Shown: positions 38,241 to 46,990, counted from the stretch's first letter. The stretch is 64,000 nucleotides of DNA from DASZHJ01 sp963735465 (GCA_963735465.1 CAVTLA010000001.1:2170001-2234000); one strand, 5' to 3'. Notes: generated by a model not told the origin, from the sequence alone. Numbers and translations are program-made.

Positions 38241-39106
38241 GAGCCCACCCGTTGATTGGAGGCACCGGCGGCCACGGCGCCCTTGGCGTCGGCGGCGACA
38301 CAGCGATTGCGGAGTTCGCCGATCCCCTCGATCCGGGTGACGACCTCCGTCCCCTCCTTCAGGAACTGCGGCGGGTTGCGCTTGAACCCGACGCCGCTGG
38401 GAGTGCCGGTCAGAATGAGATCACCGGGCTCGAGGGTGATGAAGGTGCTGATATAGGAGACGAGATAGGCCGGATCGAAAATCAGGTCGGAGGTTCGCCC
38501 GTCCTGCATGGGCTCGCCGTTCACGTGGCACTCGAGGCGCAGGTCCCGCGCATGGTCGATCTCGTCGGGAGTGACGAGGACCGGTCCCACCGGCGTCGTC
38601 GCCTCCCACGCCTTGCCTTGCAGAGCCTCGCGGGTACGGAGCTGCCAGTCGCGCACGGAAACGTCGTTGCAGACGGTATAGCCCGCAATGGCCGCACGCG
38701 CCTCGGCGCCCGATATGCCGCGCACCTCGCGGCCGATGACGATGCCGAGCTCCACCTCGAAGTCGCACTGGCCGCTCACGGCCGGCAGGCGGATGGGATC
38801 GATCGGGCCGATCAGCGAGCGCGCGAACTTGGCCCAGATGCCGGGGAATTTCGGGAGATCGACGCCCATCTCGGCGGCGTGCGAGCGGTAATTGAGGCCG
38901 ATGCAGAATATCTTCTCGGGCTTCCGGATGAGGGGCGCGAAATCGATCGCCGCGCTCCGGGCGATCTTGCGACCACCCGCGGCGCGCGGCCAATCGCCGG
39001 CGCGCAGCAAGGCGCCGACATCGGGATAGTCGAGGAGCGTGACGCTCTCCTCTTCCACCAGCGCCGCCCGGGTTTCGCCGGCCGATCGGATCGTCGCGAG
39101 ACGCAT
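38237..39106 (-). CDS. Fumarylacetoacetate hydrolase family enzyme
   Basis: A 289-residue protein. FAH-fold features are KIFCIGLNYRSHAAEMG, the metal-binding DFEVELGIVIGREVRG, VCNDVSVRDWQ and LILTGTPSGVGF. Family members hydrolyse acylpyruvates, decarboxylate oxaloacetate or act on 2-keto-3-deoxy acids. It lies 35 bases after the GntR gene and is coupled to the aminotransferase. The substrate is presumably a 2-oxo intermediate of the cluster's pathway. Confidence 0.9.
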   Translation of the reverse strand: MRLATIRSAGETRAALVEEESVTLLDYPDVGALLRAGDWPRAAGGRKIARSAAIDFAPLIRKPEKIFCIGLNYRSHAAEMGVDLPKFPGIWAKFARSLIGPIDPIRLPAVSGQCDFEVELGIVIGREVRGISGAEARAAIAGYTVCNDVSVRDWQLRTREALQGKAWEATTPVGPVLVTPDEIDHARDLRLECHVNGEPMQDGRTSDLIFDPAYLVSYISTFITLEPGDLILTGTPSGVGFKRNPPQFLKEGTEVVTRIEGIGELRNRCVAADAKGAVAAGASNQRVGS

Positions 39107-39141
39107 CTAGAAAGTCCTCGTATTGGCGGCGGCGAGACGCA

Positions 39142-39864
39142 TCATCGCGGCACCTCCGGAAACCACTCCCGCAGCGCCATCATCGAGGCGGACAGATGCC
39201 GGCGCATGGCCGCTTCCGCGGCATCGCCGTTGCGGCTGCAGATCGCCTCGACGATGCCCGCGTGCTCGCTGACCGAGCCGATCAGCCGCCCCGGCTTGAT
39301 CAGCGAGCGGCCGCGGTACTGGGACACCTGGGAATTCAGCGAGGTGAGCAGGCGGATCACCACCTCGTGGGCGCTCAACTGCAGGATCGTCGTGTGAAAG
39401 CGCTCGTTCATCTTGAGATAGGCGGCGATGTCGCCGCCCTCCTCGAGGCGGGTCATCTCCGCATGCATCTCGCGAAGCCGGCGCAGATCCATCAGGGTCG
39501 CGCGCTCCGCCGCGTAGCGTGCCCCCAGCGCCTCGATCACGCTGCGTGCCTCGAGAACCTGGATCGCCTCTTTCGCCTCGACACGCCGCACGAAGGTGCC
39601 GCGGTTCTTCTCGCGGATGACCAGCCCTTCCTGCTCGAGTTTCGCCAGCACGCCGCGGATCACGCTGCGATTGGTGTCGAAGAATCGGCAGAGATCGGTC
39701 TCCACCAGATGCTCGTTGGGGAGATAGTAGCCCTGGGCAATGGCGGCGCGGAGCTGGGCGATCGGATCTCCGGCGGGATCCATCGGCGGCATCGAGCCTT
39801 TCCGTGCCGCGGCGCCCGCTGACTCTTTCATGGCTCGTTTCGATGGTTGAATGCGGCCGGTCAC
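39142..39864 (-). CDS. GntR-family (FCD-type) transcription regulator
   Basis: A 240-residue regulator. The winged helix is LVETDLCRFFDTNRSVIRGVLAKLEQEGLVIREKNRGTFV, and the all-helical FCD ligand domain follows (ARSVIEALGARYAAERATLMDL). The GTG at 39864 overlaps the dioxygenase stop by four bases; an internal ATG at 39831 is an alternative. FCD proteins usually sense organic acids and repress catabolic operons. The palindrome at 41013-41027 is a candidate binding site. Confidence 0.9.
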   Translation of the reverse strand: MTGRIQPSKRAMKESAGAAARKGSMPPMDPAGDPIAQLRAAIAQGYYLPNEHLVETDLCRFFDTNRSVIRGVLAKLEQEGLVIREKNRGTFVRRVEAKEAIQVLEARSVIEALGARYAAERATLMDLRRLREMHAEMTRLEEGGDIAAYLKMNERFHTTILQLSAHEVVIRLLTSLNSQVSQYRGRSLIKPGRLIGSVSEHAGIVEAICSRNGDAAEAAMRRHLSASMMALREWFPEVPR

Positions 39865-40943
39865 GCGGTCTCGAGCACGGGAACACCGAGCCGTTGCCGG
39901 CTTCCGGCGTTGTATCGATCCGCGAACTCCGGCGCGAGCGGGCGGCCGTTCGGCAGGTTGATCCAGAGCCGGAGCAGGTGCCGTTTCAGCCGCGGATCCT
40001 CGTGATCGATGAAATCCGTGCGCGAGTGGACGATGACGTGATTGTTCAAGAGCTGCACGTCGCCGCGCTCGAACTCCATGTCGTGCCGGAGATCGTCGCG
40101 GTCGGCGAGACTTCCGAAATAGTCGAGGATGCGCTTTTCCTCGTCGGTCAGGGGCGGCGCGCCCTTCTTCCAGGCGAGATCGATGTGGGTGCGGACATAG
40201 CGCACGCTGAGCTTGCCGGTGTAGTTGCTGTAGACCGGGATCGGGTGGCGGCTGAGCGGCGGCATGCCGGCGAGCTGCTCGCCGCGCAGGTCATAGATGA
40301 AGCCGCGATGGAGGACCGGGAGATACTCTGGATGCTCCCGCAGGATCTCGTTGTAGATCGCGATCGCGCTGGTGAAGCTGCTGAGACCGCCTTCCTTGGC
40401 GGTGCGCAGGCACAGCAGGCCCACCACGTCGCAGTTATCCGTGTGATAGTTGAGGCGCGCGGCGGTCTGGTAGCCGCGCTTGTCGCCGACCGCGTGCTGG
40501 TAGCCCTCGTTGCGCACGTGGCCGAGCCGCTCGCCGCCGGCGTTCTGGGTGATCAGCTCGCCAAAATGCCGGCCGATGCCCCAGAACATCAGCTCGGCAT
40601 CCGCATCGGAGCAGTCGTCCAGCGGAAAACCGCGCAGCAGGGCAAAGCCGCGTCCGTTCTCCAGCTCCTCCTGCAGGTGGCGGATGCGCGCGGCCAGCAC
40701 CGGGATCGGAAAATCCACGGCGTCGAATCTTCCGACGCCGAGGCCCCGGCCTCGAACACCCTCGACCGCCGCGACGAGCTCCGCACGCTCGACGGCCGTG
40801 AGCGGATAGATCCAGGAGCGATCGCGAGCCCAGGTGGCGCGGGTCCATGCGGCGGGAATGTGCAACGGCGATTTGAGCGGCGGGGTCACGGCATCGGTCC
40901 TTGGATTGTCGCAATTCATGATATCGGCGGGAAAATTGGGCAT
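39861..40943 (-). CDS. TauD/TfdA family Fe(II)/2-oxoglutarate-dependent dioxygenase
   Basis: A protein of about 360 residues. The iron-binding HxD is in ARLNYHTDNCDVVGLLCLR; the distal histidine and 2-oxoglutarate arginine fall in the C-terminal HVIVHSRTDFIDHEDPRLKRHLLRLWINLP. Family members hydroxylate alpha-ketoglutarate co-substrates' partners such as taurine or amino acids. The start is uncertain: ATG 40943 or 40919; neither has a strong ribosome site. It is the first gene of the transporter and catabolism operon, divergent from the small ORF and dehydrogenase. Confidence 0.87.
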   Translation of the reverse strand: MPNFPADIMNCDNPRTDAVTPPLKSPLHIPAAWTRATWARDRSWIYPLTAVERAELVAAVEGVRGRGLGVGRFDAVDFPIPVLAARIRHLQEELENGRGFALLRGFPLDDCSDADAELMFWGIGRHFGELITQNAGGERLGHVRNEGYQHAVGDKRGYQTAARLNYHTDNCDVVGLLCLRTAKEGGLSSFTSAIAIYNEILREHPEYLPVLHRGFIYDLRGEQLAGMPPLSRHPIPVYSNYTGKLSVRYVRTHIDLAWKKGAPPLTDEEKRILDYFGSLADRDDLRHDMEFERGDVQLLNNHVIVHSRTDFIDHEDPRLKRHLLRLWINLPNGRPLAPEFADRYNAGSRQRLGVPVLETA

Positions 40944-41012
40944 TTCTTGTAGATCTCTCGTCGTCCGTGTCGAAATATCCCATAAGAAACTGCTATTGAC
41001 AAGATAGTTACA

Positions 41013-41027
41013 AGATTGTTCCAATCT
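41013..41027. promoter_or_regulatory. Candidate operator of the GntR regulator
   Basis: A perfect 6-3-6 palindrome, AGATTG-TTC-CAATCT, in the only AT-rich gap of the cluster, between the divergent dioxygenase and small-ORF genes. TTGACA at 40996-41001 is just left of it, and ACAAGAT repeats directly at 40999 and 41010. The odd-centred TTG-N3-CAA layout fits GntR/FCD operators. Binding is inference. Confidence 0.55.
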
Positions 41028-41041
41028 GTTCGGAGGTGCCA

Positions 41042-41197
41042 ATGGACCCCGATCTCATCAAGACCGCGGCAGCCCTGACTGCCACGAGCCGCGCGGGCGA
41101 GATTTCCTTCGATCCCGGCGGCATGCGGCCCCTACCGGCCCATCTCCTGACCGAGGCGCGCCGCGGCAGTTCTCCAGCTCACAGGGGAAAGCCGTGA
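41042..41197 (+). CDS. Small protein of 51 residues upstream of the dehydrogenase
   Basis: It begins MDPDLIKTAAALTATSR and ends SSPAHRGKP; GGAGGT sits five bases before its ATG, the best ribosome site of the cluster. Its TGA overlaps the dehydrogenase ATG by one base (TGATG). It may be a coupled leader, a small accessory protein, or the truncated N-terminus of a lost enzyme. No family recognised. Confidence 0.55.
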   Translation: MDPDLIKTAAALTATSRAGEISFDPGGMRPLPAHLLTEARRGSSPAHRGKP

Positions 41198-42129
41198 TGC
41201 GGATCGCGGTACCGGATTGCCTGGGCGAGGCCGTCGTCGAGAGCTGCTTCGCGCGGCACTTGGCGTCGTTCCCGGACGTGGCGATCCATCGCGACCCGCC
41301 GCGGAACGAGACCGAGCTCGCGGAGCGACTCTCCCCGGCGGGATGCGCCCTGGTGCATTTCGAGGGCGCCCGGCTCACCAAGGCGGTGATGCAAAAATCA
41401 CCGCACCTGCGCGTCATCTCGATCGCGGGCGCGGGAACCGGCTGCGTCGACATAGAAGCCGCGCGGGAGCGCGGCATCCGCGTCGCGACGACGCCGTCTG
41501 CCGCCAATCCGGCGGTGGCGGAAATGACGGTGGCGCTAATGCTGGCGCTGGCGCGCCGCCTCCCGGCCCTGGACGCGGCGGTGCGCGGCGGTCGATGGCC
41601 GGTCGTGCATGGCATCGATCTCGAGGGCAAGACGCTGGGATTGCTCGGGCTCGGCGGTATCGGCCGGCATGTGGCCCGGATCGCCGCTGGCTTCGGCATG
41701 CGCGTGATCGCCTGGAGCCCGCATCTGACGGATGCGCGCGCCATCGGAGCCGGCGCCGAGCGGCGCCCATTCCCTGATCTGATGGCCGAGGCCGATATCG
41801 TCTCGGTGCACCTGCGCGCGGTGCCCGAGCTCAACGGCATCGTCGACCGGGCGGCGCTCCACCGGATGAAGCCCGACGCCTGCTTGATCAATACCGCGCG
41901 CGCCGCGCTCGTCGACGAAGATGCGCTCTATGACCTGCTCCGCGAGCGGCGGATCGGCGGCGCCGGCCTGGACGTGTTCGCCAGCGAACCGCTACGGGCC
42001 GGCCATCGCTGGTCGGACCTGCCGAACGTCGCACTTGCGCCGCATACGGCCTGGCGCACCCTCGACACCCTCGATCGCTTCGTCAGCCGCGCGATTGCGA
42101 ACCTAATCCCGCCGACGATGCCAAGTTGA
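41197..42129 (+). CDS. D-isomer-specific 2-hydroxyacid dehydrogenase
   Basis: A 310-residue NAD(P)-dependent enzyme. The dinucleotide motif is LGLLGLGGIGRHVARIAAGFGM near residues 150-170. The catalytic arginine is in SVHLRAVPELNG, the acid in the following LFASEPL-like region (DVFASEPLRAGH) and the histidine in LAPHTAW. It interconverts 2-oxo and D-2-hydroxy acids. It is coupled to the small ORF and divergent from the dioxygenase operon, so it may act on the oxo acid produced there. Confidence 0.9.
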   Translation: MRIAVPDCLGEAVVESCFARHLASFPDVAIHRDPPRNETELAERLSPAGCALVHFEGARLTKAVMQKSPHLRVISIAGAGTGCVDIEAARERGIRVATTPSAANPAVAEMTVALMLALARRLPALDAAVRGGRWPVVHGIDLEGKTLGLLGLGGIGRHVARIAAGFGMRVIAWSPHLTDARAIGAGAERRPFPDLMAEADIVSVHLRAVPELNGIVDRAALHRMKPDACLINTARAALVDEDALYDLLRERRIGGAGLDVFASEPLRAGHRWSDLPNVALAPHTAWRTLDTLDRFVSRAIANLIPPTMPS

Positions 42130-42192
42130 TGACCACCGACGAAGTCAGGCTGCCAAGCCACGCAGCGGAGCATCGGTGCAGGGAAAACATGC

Positions 42193-42304
42193 TGCGTCCT
42201 TCGACGCGCTTCGCTTGCTCAGGATGAGGTGGATAGGTGATGCCGCAAAGAAAATCTCCTCATCCTGAGCAAGCGGCCCCATGGGCCGCGCGTCGAAGGA
42301 CGCA
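42193..42304. repeat. Long palindromic intergenic repeat, copy 5 of 5
   Basis: The same arms as copy 1. The left inner hairpin is short (GCG-CTT-CGC) and the right one is GCGGCCC-CAT-GGGCCGC. The centre closely matches copies 1 and 3 (GGTGGATAGGTG, CAAAGAAAATC). It lies between the convergent ends of the dehydrogenase and the AMIN/TPR-like gene. Confidence 0.9.
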
Positions 42305-42336
42305 CGATCGCGCCGCGGCAGCAACCGTGAAATCTC

Positions 42337-45300
42337 TCAGTTCGTGACCGGCGCCTTCGTGGCATCGAGGGACTTGCGGAGCTCGGCGGCGAAGCTCTTG
42401 AGGTCGCCGATCTCGGCGAGCTTCTGCGCCTGCTGGCGCGGGTCGGGGCTGGTGCCGGCGTTGTCGGTGCTGGCGATCACGCGGAAAGCGTCGGCATAGG
42501 GGCTCTGGGCCATGGCGGCGCCATACTTGTCCCGGGCCTGATTGAGGCCGACCTGGTCGCTGCAGAGCGCGAGGGCGGCGACGAGGTTGAGGACCAGGCG
42601 GGCGTCCTTCTTGTCGAGCTTGCCGTCGGCGCCGGGGGCCGGGGCCAAACGCTGCAGGGTCCGCGCCACGTCGGGCCAGCTCTTGGCCTTCCAATAGGCA
42701 TCGGCGCGGAGCCGATCGGCGTCGACGCTCGAATCGCTGGCGAGGGCGGCGATCGCCTGATCGGTGCGGCCGAGATCGGTGAGCGCGCGGGCACGGAGCT
42801 GCTGACGCTGGCGCCCGAGCTCCGGCGGGACGTCGCCGGTCGCGGGAATATCCAGCGCCTTGAGCGCGGCCTCCGGGCGGTGGTCGAGAAGGCGGATCAC
42901 CGCGAGCTCGGCGGTTCCGCGCAGCTTCTCCAGGCCGGTGAGGCGGTTGGTGACCTGATCGCTCAGCAGCGCGTCGGCCTGGTCCAGGAGATCGACGGCG
43001 ATCATCCGGTCCACCAGGCGCCGCACGATCGCCTCGCCCTGGCCGTTGCCGGTGGCGAGGTCCTTGTACTCGCCGTAGAGCGCCGCCGACTTGAGCGGCG
43101 AGAGATTGTCCGAGTTGGGGCCGAGGAAGACATTGGCGAAGGCGTCGCCCATCTCGCGCTGGACCTGCAGCGCGCCGGGGTTCTCCGGGAAATTGGCCGA
43201 CGCCTGGCGCAGCACGTCGAGGCCGCGGCGGTAGTCGCCATCGGCGATCAGCAGCTTGCCGAGATCGTGCAGCAGACTGAATTCGAAGTCGCCGCCGCGC
43301 CAGGCGAAACGCAGGTCGTCGAGCTGGCGGATGGCGTCGGTGCGCGTGAGCTTGCCGGCCTTGAGGAGCGCCATGGTGCGCTCCTTGAGGGCGCGCGCGC
43401 GGTTGGGCCGGTCGCCGGTGCGGCCGACGTCCTGCCAGATCTGCAGCGCGCGGTCGAGATCGCCGCCCGCCTGCGCCTGCAGCCCGGTCAGGAACTTTGC
43501 CGCGGCGAGATCGCCGGGCGACGGATCGTCCTTGGTCACCAGGCGCAGGAAGCTGCCGGCGGCGTCGGGCTGGCCGCTGCGGATCATGGCCTCCGCCCCC
43601 AGCAGCCCCAGCCGGTTGCGCAGCGCTTTCGGATAGGTCGTGAGCAGCACGGCGCTGGTGTTGAATCCCCGTGCGGCGGCGGCCCAGTCACCCCGGCTCG
43701 CGAAGAGCGCGCCGCGCCAGAGCGCCGCCTCCGGCTCGGCATCCAGCATCGGCCGCAGCAGCTCCTGGCCGGCGGTCTCCCGGTCGTCGTTGAGGAAGGC
43801 GGCGGCGCCCTTCATCGCGCGCACCAGCTTGTCGGCGGCGAAGGTCGGGTCGTCGCGCTCCAGCGCCGCCAGCACGCCCAGGGTCTCCGCCGCATAGGCG
43901 TTGGCGAAATAGAATTCCGCCAGCGCCAGGCGCGGATGCGAGCGCTGCGCCGTGGGCGCCAGCGCCACTACCCGCTCCAGCTCGCTGCGGCGGTCGAGGA
44001 AGGTCTGGCGCGCCGGGCCTTGCCAGTCTGCAAAATCGAACAGCCGCGGCGCGACGCCGTCGCCGCCCAGCCGCCGGTCGAGGTCGCCGGAGAGCACCAG
44101 CCCTTCCGGTCCCGTTACCTCGACGCCGGTGGCGACGGTGCGCGCGATGACGCCATCCACGTTGGGACGGATCACCAGGCCCTGAGCCGTCACCGGCGCC
44201 CGGAAATCGACCACCGCCGCCTCGGCGGGAAGCCCGCGGCCGATCTCGAGCGTGGGTATCACCAGCAGGCGGTCGCCGACCTCGGGATCGGTGATCGCGA
44301 TCGCCTGGCCCGGCTCGCGCATCTCGAAGATGACGCGGGGCGGCTTGGCCTCCGGCTGCGCCGAGACCGTGATCGGAACGTCCGGATGCAGCTCCTGCGC
44401 CTTCAGGTCGAGCACCCATTCGTTCTCGACGCGGTGCAGGCTGGGCTCGAGCCCGCGCAGCGTCTTCAGGCGGAGCACGGTGGCCAGCGGGTGCGGTACC
44501 TGCTCGATCCGCTCCACCGCCGCCTTGCCGCGGAGCTGGACTTCGGAGAGGTCCGCGCTGGAGGGCGCCCCGAACACCACCCAGAGCGCGCCGGCGCGGC
44601 GGAACACCGCCGCCGGCACCGAGGCGGCCCAGGGAAAGCGGAGACTGCCGGTGTCGTCGGTGGCCGCATAATGGACGGACAGCGCCGGCCCGGGGGCTGG
44701 CGCTGTCAGGGAGGACGACGGTCCCGGCGCGGGCTGCGCCGGCGGCGGCTGACCCTTGACGCTGGGCGGCAGCGGAACGGTGACGCCGGCTGACGGCTCG
44801 ATCAGCTCCGGCGGCGGGACCACGCCGGGAGCATGCGCCTTCTTGGCGGTGGCGCCCGCCTTGGCGGCGGCATCGGGCTTGGCGGCGCCGTCGGTGGCGC
44901 CGGGCTGCAGGAGATCGACGACGATGCTGGCGCCGCTGCGGAAATGCCGCAGCGCGGTGCCATCAGGGAGATGCAGGGTGAGCGTGGTGCCGCCGCCATC
45001 CGCGCTCACTTCAGGCGCTGTGCCAGGAAGCGCCGCGCCGATGCGGGCGGTATCGAACGTGGCGGGATGGGCGAAATGAATGCGGGCCTCGTCGCCCTCC
45101 TCGCTCGCGGTGTAGTCGACCGGATCCCTCCAGTCGAACACCAGGCGTCGATAGCCCTCGTGCTCGCCGAAGCGGACGACGACATCGGATTTGGCGGCGG
45201 GCGGCGGCGCGGGCGCGGCCGCCGCCACGGCGGCGGGGCGGTGCGGCACGAGGACGAGCGGACCAGAGGCCGCCGTCGGCTTCGCCGCGCTGGCGGCGGC

Positions 45301-45798
45301 GGGCGGCTCGGCGGCGACGGTCTTCTCGGCGGCGGGAGTCTCGGCCACAGCCGGCGGCGGCTCAGCGACGGCGGTCTTCTCGGCGGCGGAGGTCTCCGGC
45401 GCGGTTTTCGCCGCCGCGGATTTCGCGGACGGCCCGGCGGCCACGAGATCGATCGCGATCGTGTTGCCTTCGGTGAAGGTCTTCAAGGTGACGGGCCGCG
45501 TCAGCGCGGCGGTCAGCGTGGTGCCGGCCTCGTCGAGGCTCACGCTCGCGACGTAGGAACCGAGATAGCGGCTGATCTGGTCGAGCCGGGTGGTGAGCGG
45601 GCGCTCGAAGTGGACGACGAGGGTCGCGCCGTCGAGAGTGGCCTGGTAGGCAACCGGCGCCGGCCAGTCGAAGGCGATGCGGCCGTAGGTCTCGTGCGTC
45701 GCCGCGCGGGTCTTGACCGCGTCGGCAGCCGCCGCCGTGCCGAGGCACGCGGCGGAGATCACAAGAAACACGGCAACGCACACTCGCAACATCAGCAC
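42337..45798 (-). CDS. Large exported AMIN-like/TPR-like protein of the flagellar locus
   Basis: 1153 residues with a signal peptide (VCVAVFLVISAACLGTAAA). Two related beta-rich domains are visible, near residues 38-125 (RIAFDWPAPVAYQATLDGA ... FTEGNTIAIDLV) and 210-300 (RLVFDWRDPVDYTASEEGD ... FRSGASIVVDLL). An Ala/Pro linker separates them. The C-terminal half is a long array of helical pairs resembling tetratricopeptide repeats (e.g. LARLRLG-like RALGVLAALERDDPTFAADKL). It follows cheZ by 40 bases at the end of the fliL operon. It may bind peptidoglycan or scaffold the motor; no function is established here. Confidence 0.75.
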   Translation of the reverse strand: MLMLRVCVAVFLVISAACLGTAAAADAVKTRAATHETYGRIAFDWPAPVAYQATLDGATLVVHFERPLTTRLDQISRYLGSYVASVSLDEAGTTLTAALTRPVTLKTFTEGNTIAIDLVAAGPSAKSAAAKTAPETSAAEKTAVAEPPPAVAETPAAEKTVAAEPPAAASAAKPTAASGPLVLVPHRPAAVAAAAPAPPPAAKSDVVVRFGEHEGYRRLVFDWRDPVDYTASEEGDEARIHFAHPATFDTARIGAALPGTAPEVSADGGGTTLTLHLPDGTALRHFRSGASIVVDLLQPGATDGAAKPDAAAKAGATAKKAHAPGVVPPPELIEPSAGVTVPLPPSVKGQPPPAQPAPGPSSSLTAPAPGPALSVHYAATDDTGSLRFPWAASVPAAVFRRAGALWVVFGAPSSADLSEVQLRGKAAVERIEQVPHPLATVLRLKTLRGLEPSLHRVENEWVLDLKAQELHPDVPITVSAQPEAKPPRVIFEMREPGQAIAITDPEVGDRLLVIPTLEIGRGLPAEAAVVDFRAPVTAQGLVIRPNVDGVIARTVATGVEVTGPEGLVLSGDLDRRLGGDGVAPRLFDFADWQGPARQTFLDRRSELERVVALAPTAQRSHPRLALAEFYFANAYAAETLGVLAALERDDPTFAADKLVRAMKGAAAFLNDDRETAGQELLRPMLDAEPEAALWRGALFASRGDWAAAARGFNTSAVLLTTYPKALRNRLGLLGAEAMIRSGQPDAAGSFLRLVTKDDPSPGDLAAAKFLTGLQAQAGGDLDRALQIWQDVGRTGDRPNRARALKERTMALLKAGKLTRTDAIRQLDDLRFAWRGGDFEFSLLHDLGKLLIADGDYRRGLDVLRQASANFPENPGALQVQREMGDAFANVFLGPNSDNLSPLKSAALYGEYKDLATGNGQGEAIVRRLVDRMIAVDLLDQADALLSDQVTNRLTGLEKLRGTAELAVIRLLDHRPEAALKALDIPATGDVPPELGRQRQQLRARALTDLGRTDQAIAALASDSSVDADRLRADAYWKAKSWPDVARTLQRLAPAPGADGKLDKKDARLVLNLVAALALCSDQVGLNQARDKYGAAMAQSPYADAFRVIASTDNAGTSPDPRQQAQKLAEIGDLKSFAAELRKSLDATKAPVTN

Positions 45799-45838
45799 CT
45801 CAATTCTAGAGGAGCCGCGCGCCGGAGACGCGGGCGAA

Positions 45839-46480
45839 CTATTTCAGGCTCGCAAACAGGGCGTCGATATCGTCCTGGTTGTTGGCGGCGTCCGCAAGCT
45901 GCGGACCGTTCAGCAGCTTGCTCTCGTCGTCCGGCGCCGCCGGCGCCTCCTCGACGAGCTTGGGCGCCTTCTGCATGCCCTCGCCGAATGCCGCCAGCAC
46001 GGCGTCGACCTTGTGCTCGATGTGCTTGAGCGCGCGCACCACCTTGGTGATGCGCTGACCGGTGACGTCCTGGAAATTGCAGGCTTCGAAGATGCGGGTC
46101 GAGAGCACACGGATCTTCTCGGCGGTGGCCTCCGGCGCCTCGCTGGCGAGCCGCTCCAGCTCCTCCGCCGCATCGAGAATGGTGCCGGTCGCTTCGGCGG
46201 TGGCGCCCACGACGGCATCGAGCTCGTCGGTCGCCGTGGGAATGTAGTGCTCGCGGATCTCGTCCGGCCGGATCGCCGCGATCTCGCGCTTGGCGGACTG
46301 GATGTAGTCCGCGATCTCCTCGATCTCGTGATAGAGATGGAATTCGCTGGCGGATACGTCGCCCGACAGTGTTTTCATGACGCTCTCGACCACCGCCGCG
46401 ATGTCGGCGATCTCGACCGGCTTGTCGGCGATCGCGTCGAGCTTCTTCGCGAGCGCGCCGTCGTTGGCCGTCTTGGCCAT
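45839..46480 (-). CDS. cheZ: Chemotaxis protein phosphatase CheZ
   Basis: A 213-residue, largely helical protein. The active-site motif CNFQDVTGQRITKVVRALKHIE carries the Asp and Gln that dephosphorylate CheY-P. The C-terminal peptide NNQDDIDALFASLK is the CheY-binding tail. A long hairpin of helices precedes it. cheY lies 27 bases upstream. No CheA or receptor genes are in the window. Confidence 0.93.
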   Translation of the reverse strand: MAKTANDGALAKKLDAIADKPVEIADIAAVVESVMKTLSGDVSASEFHLYHEIEEIADYIQSAKREIAAIRPDEIREHYIPTATDELDAVVGATAEATGTILDAAEELERLASEAPEATAEKIRVLSTRIFEACNFQDVTGQRITKVVRALKHIEHKVDAVLAAFGEGMQKAPKLVEEAPAAPDDESKLLNGPQLADAANNQDDIDALFASLK

Positions 46481-46507
46481 GGCTCCGGTTCCCTTCGTCG
46501 CGCCGGC

Positions 46508-46894
46508 TTAGAAGTCGCCGAAGATGGCGGTGAGCTTCTGCTTGAGCGTCGCGGCGTTGAAGGGCTTGACGATGTAGTTGGTGACGCCGGCGGCCTTGGC
46601 GGCGACCACGTTCTCGGTCTTGCTCTCGGCGGTGATCATCACGAAGGGGATCGGCTTCAGCTTGTTGTCGGCGCGCACTTCCTTGAGGAGCTGCAGGCCG
46701 GTCATCGGCTCCATGTTCCAATCGGAGATGACGAGACCGTAGTTGCGGTCGCGCAGCTTCATCAGCGCGGTGCCGCCGTCCGTCGCCTCGTCGACGTTCT
46801 CGAACCCGAGCTGCTTCAGCAGGTTACGGATGATGCGGAGCATCGTCTTGTAGTCGTCGACGATGAGGACGTTCATATTCATATCGATCGCCAT
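46508..46894 (-). CDS. cheY: Chemotaxis response regulator CheY
   Basis: A 128-residue single receiver domain. The acidic pair is in VLIVDDYKTMLRII, the phosphoacceptor aspartate in GLVISDWNMEPMTG, the threonine in VMITAES and the lysine in YIVKPF. It binds the flagellar switch protein FliM. It starts 96 bases after motE, the largest gap in this unit, so an internal promoter is possible. Confidence 0.95.
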   Translation of the reverse strand: MAIDMNMNVLIVDDYKTMLRIIRNLLKQLGFENVDEATDGGTALMKLRDRNYGLVISDWNMEPMTGLQLLKEVRADNKLKPIPFVMITAESKTENVVAAKAAGVTNYIVKPFNAATLKQKLTAIFGDF

Positions 46895-46990
46895 CTAACC
46901 ACTCCTGCCAAATCCGCCGTTCTGCATGTGCGAAGACGCGCCGCAAGTGTTTAATGGAACCCGGTTAAAGACGGGTTAACCCCAGCAAGT

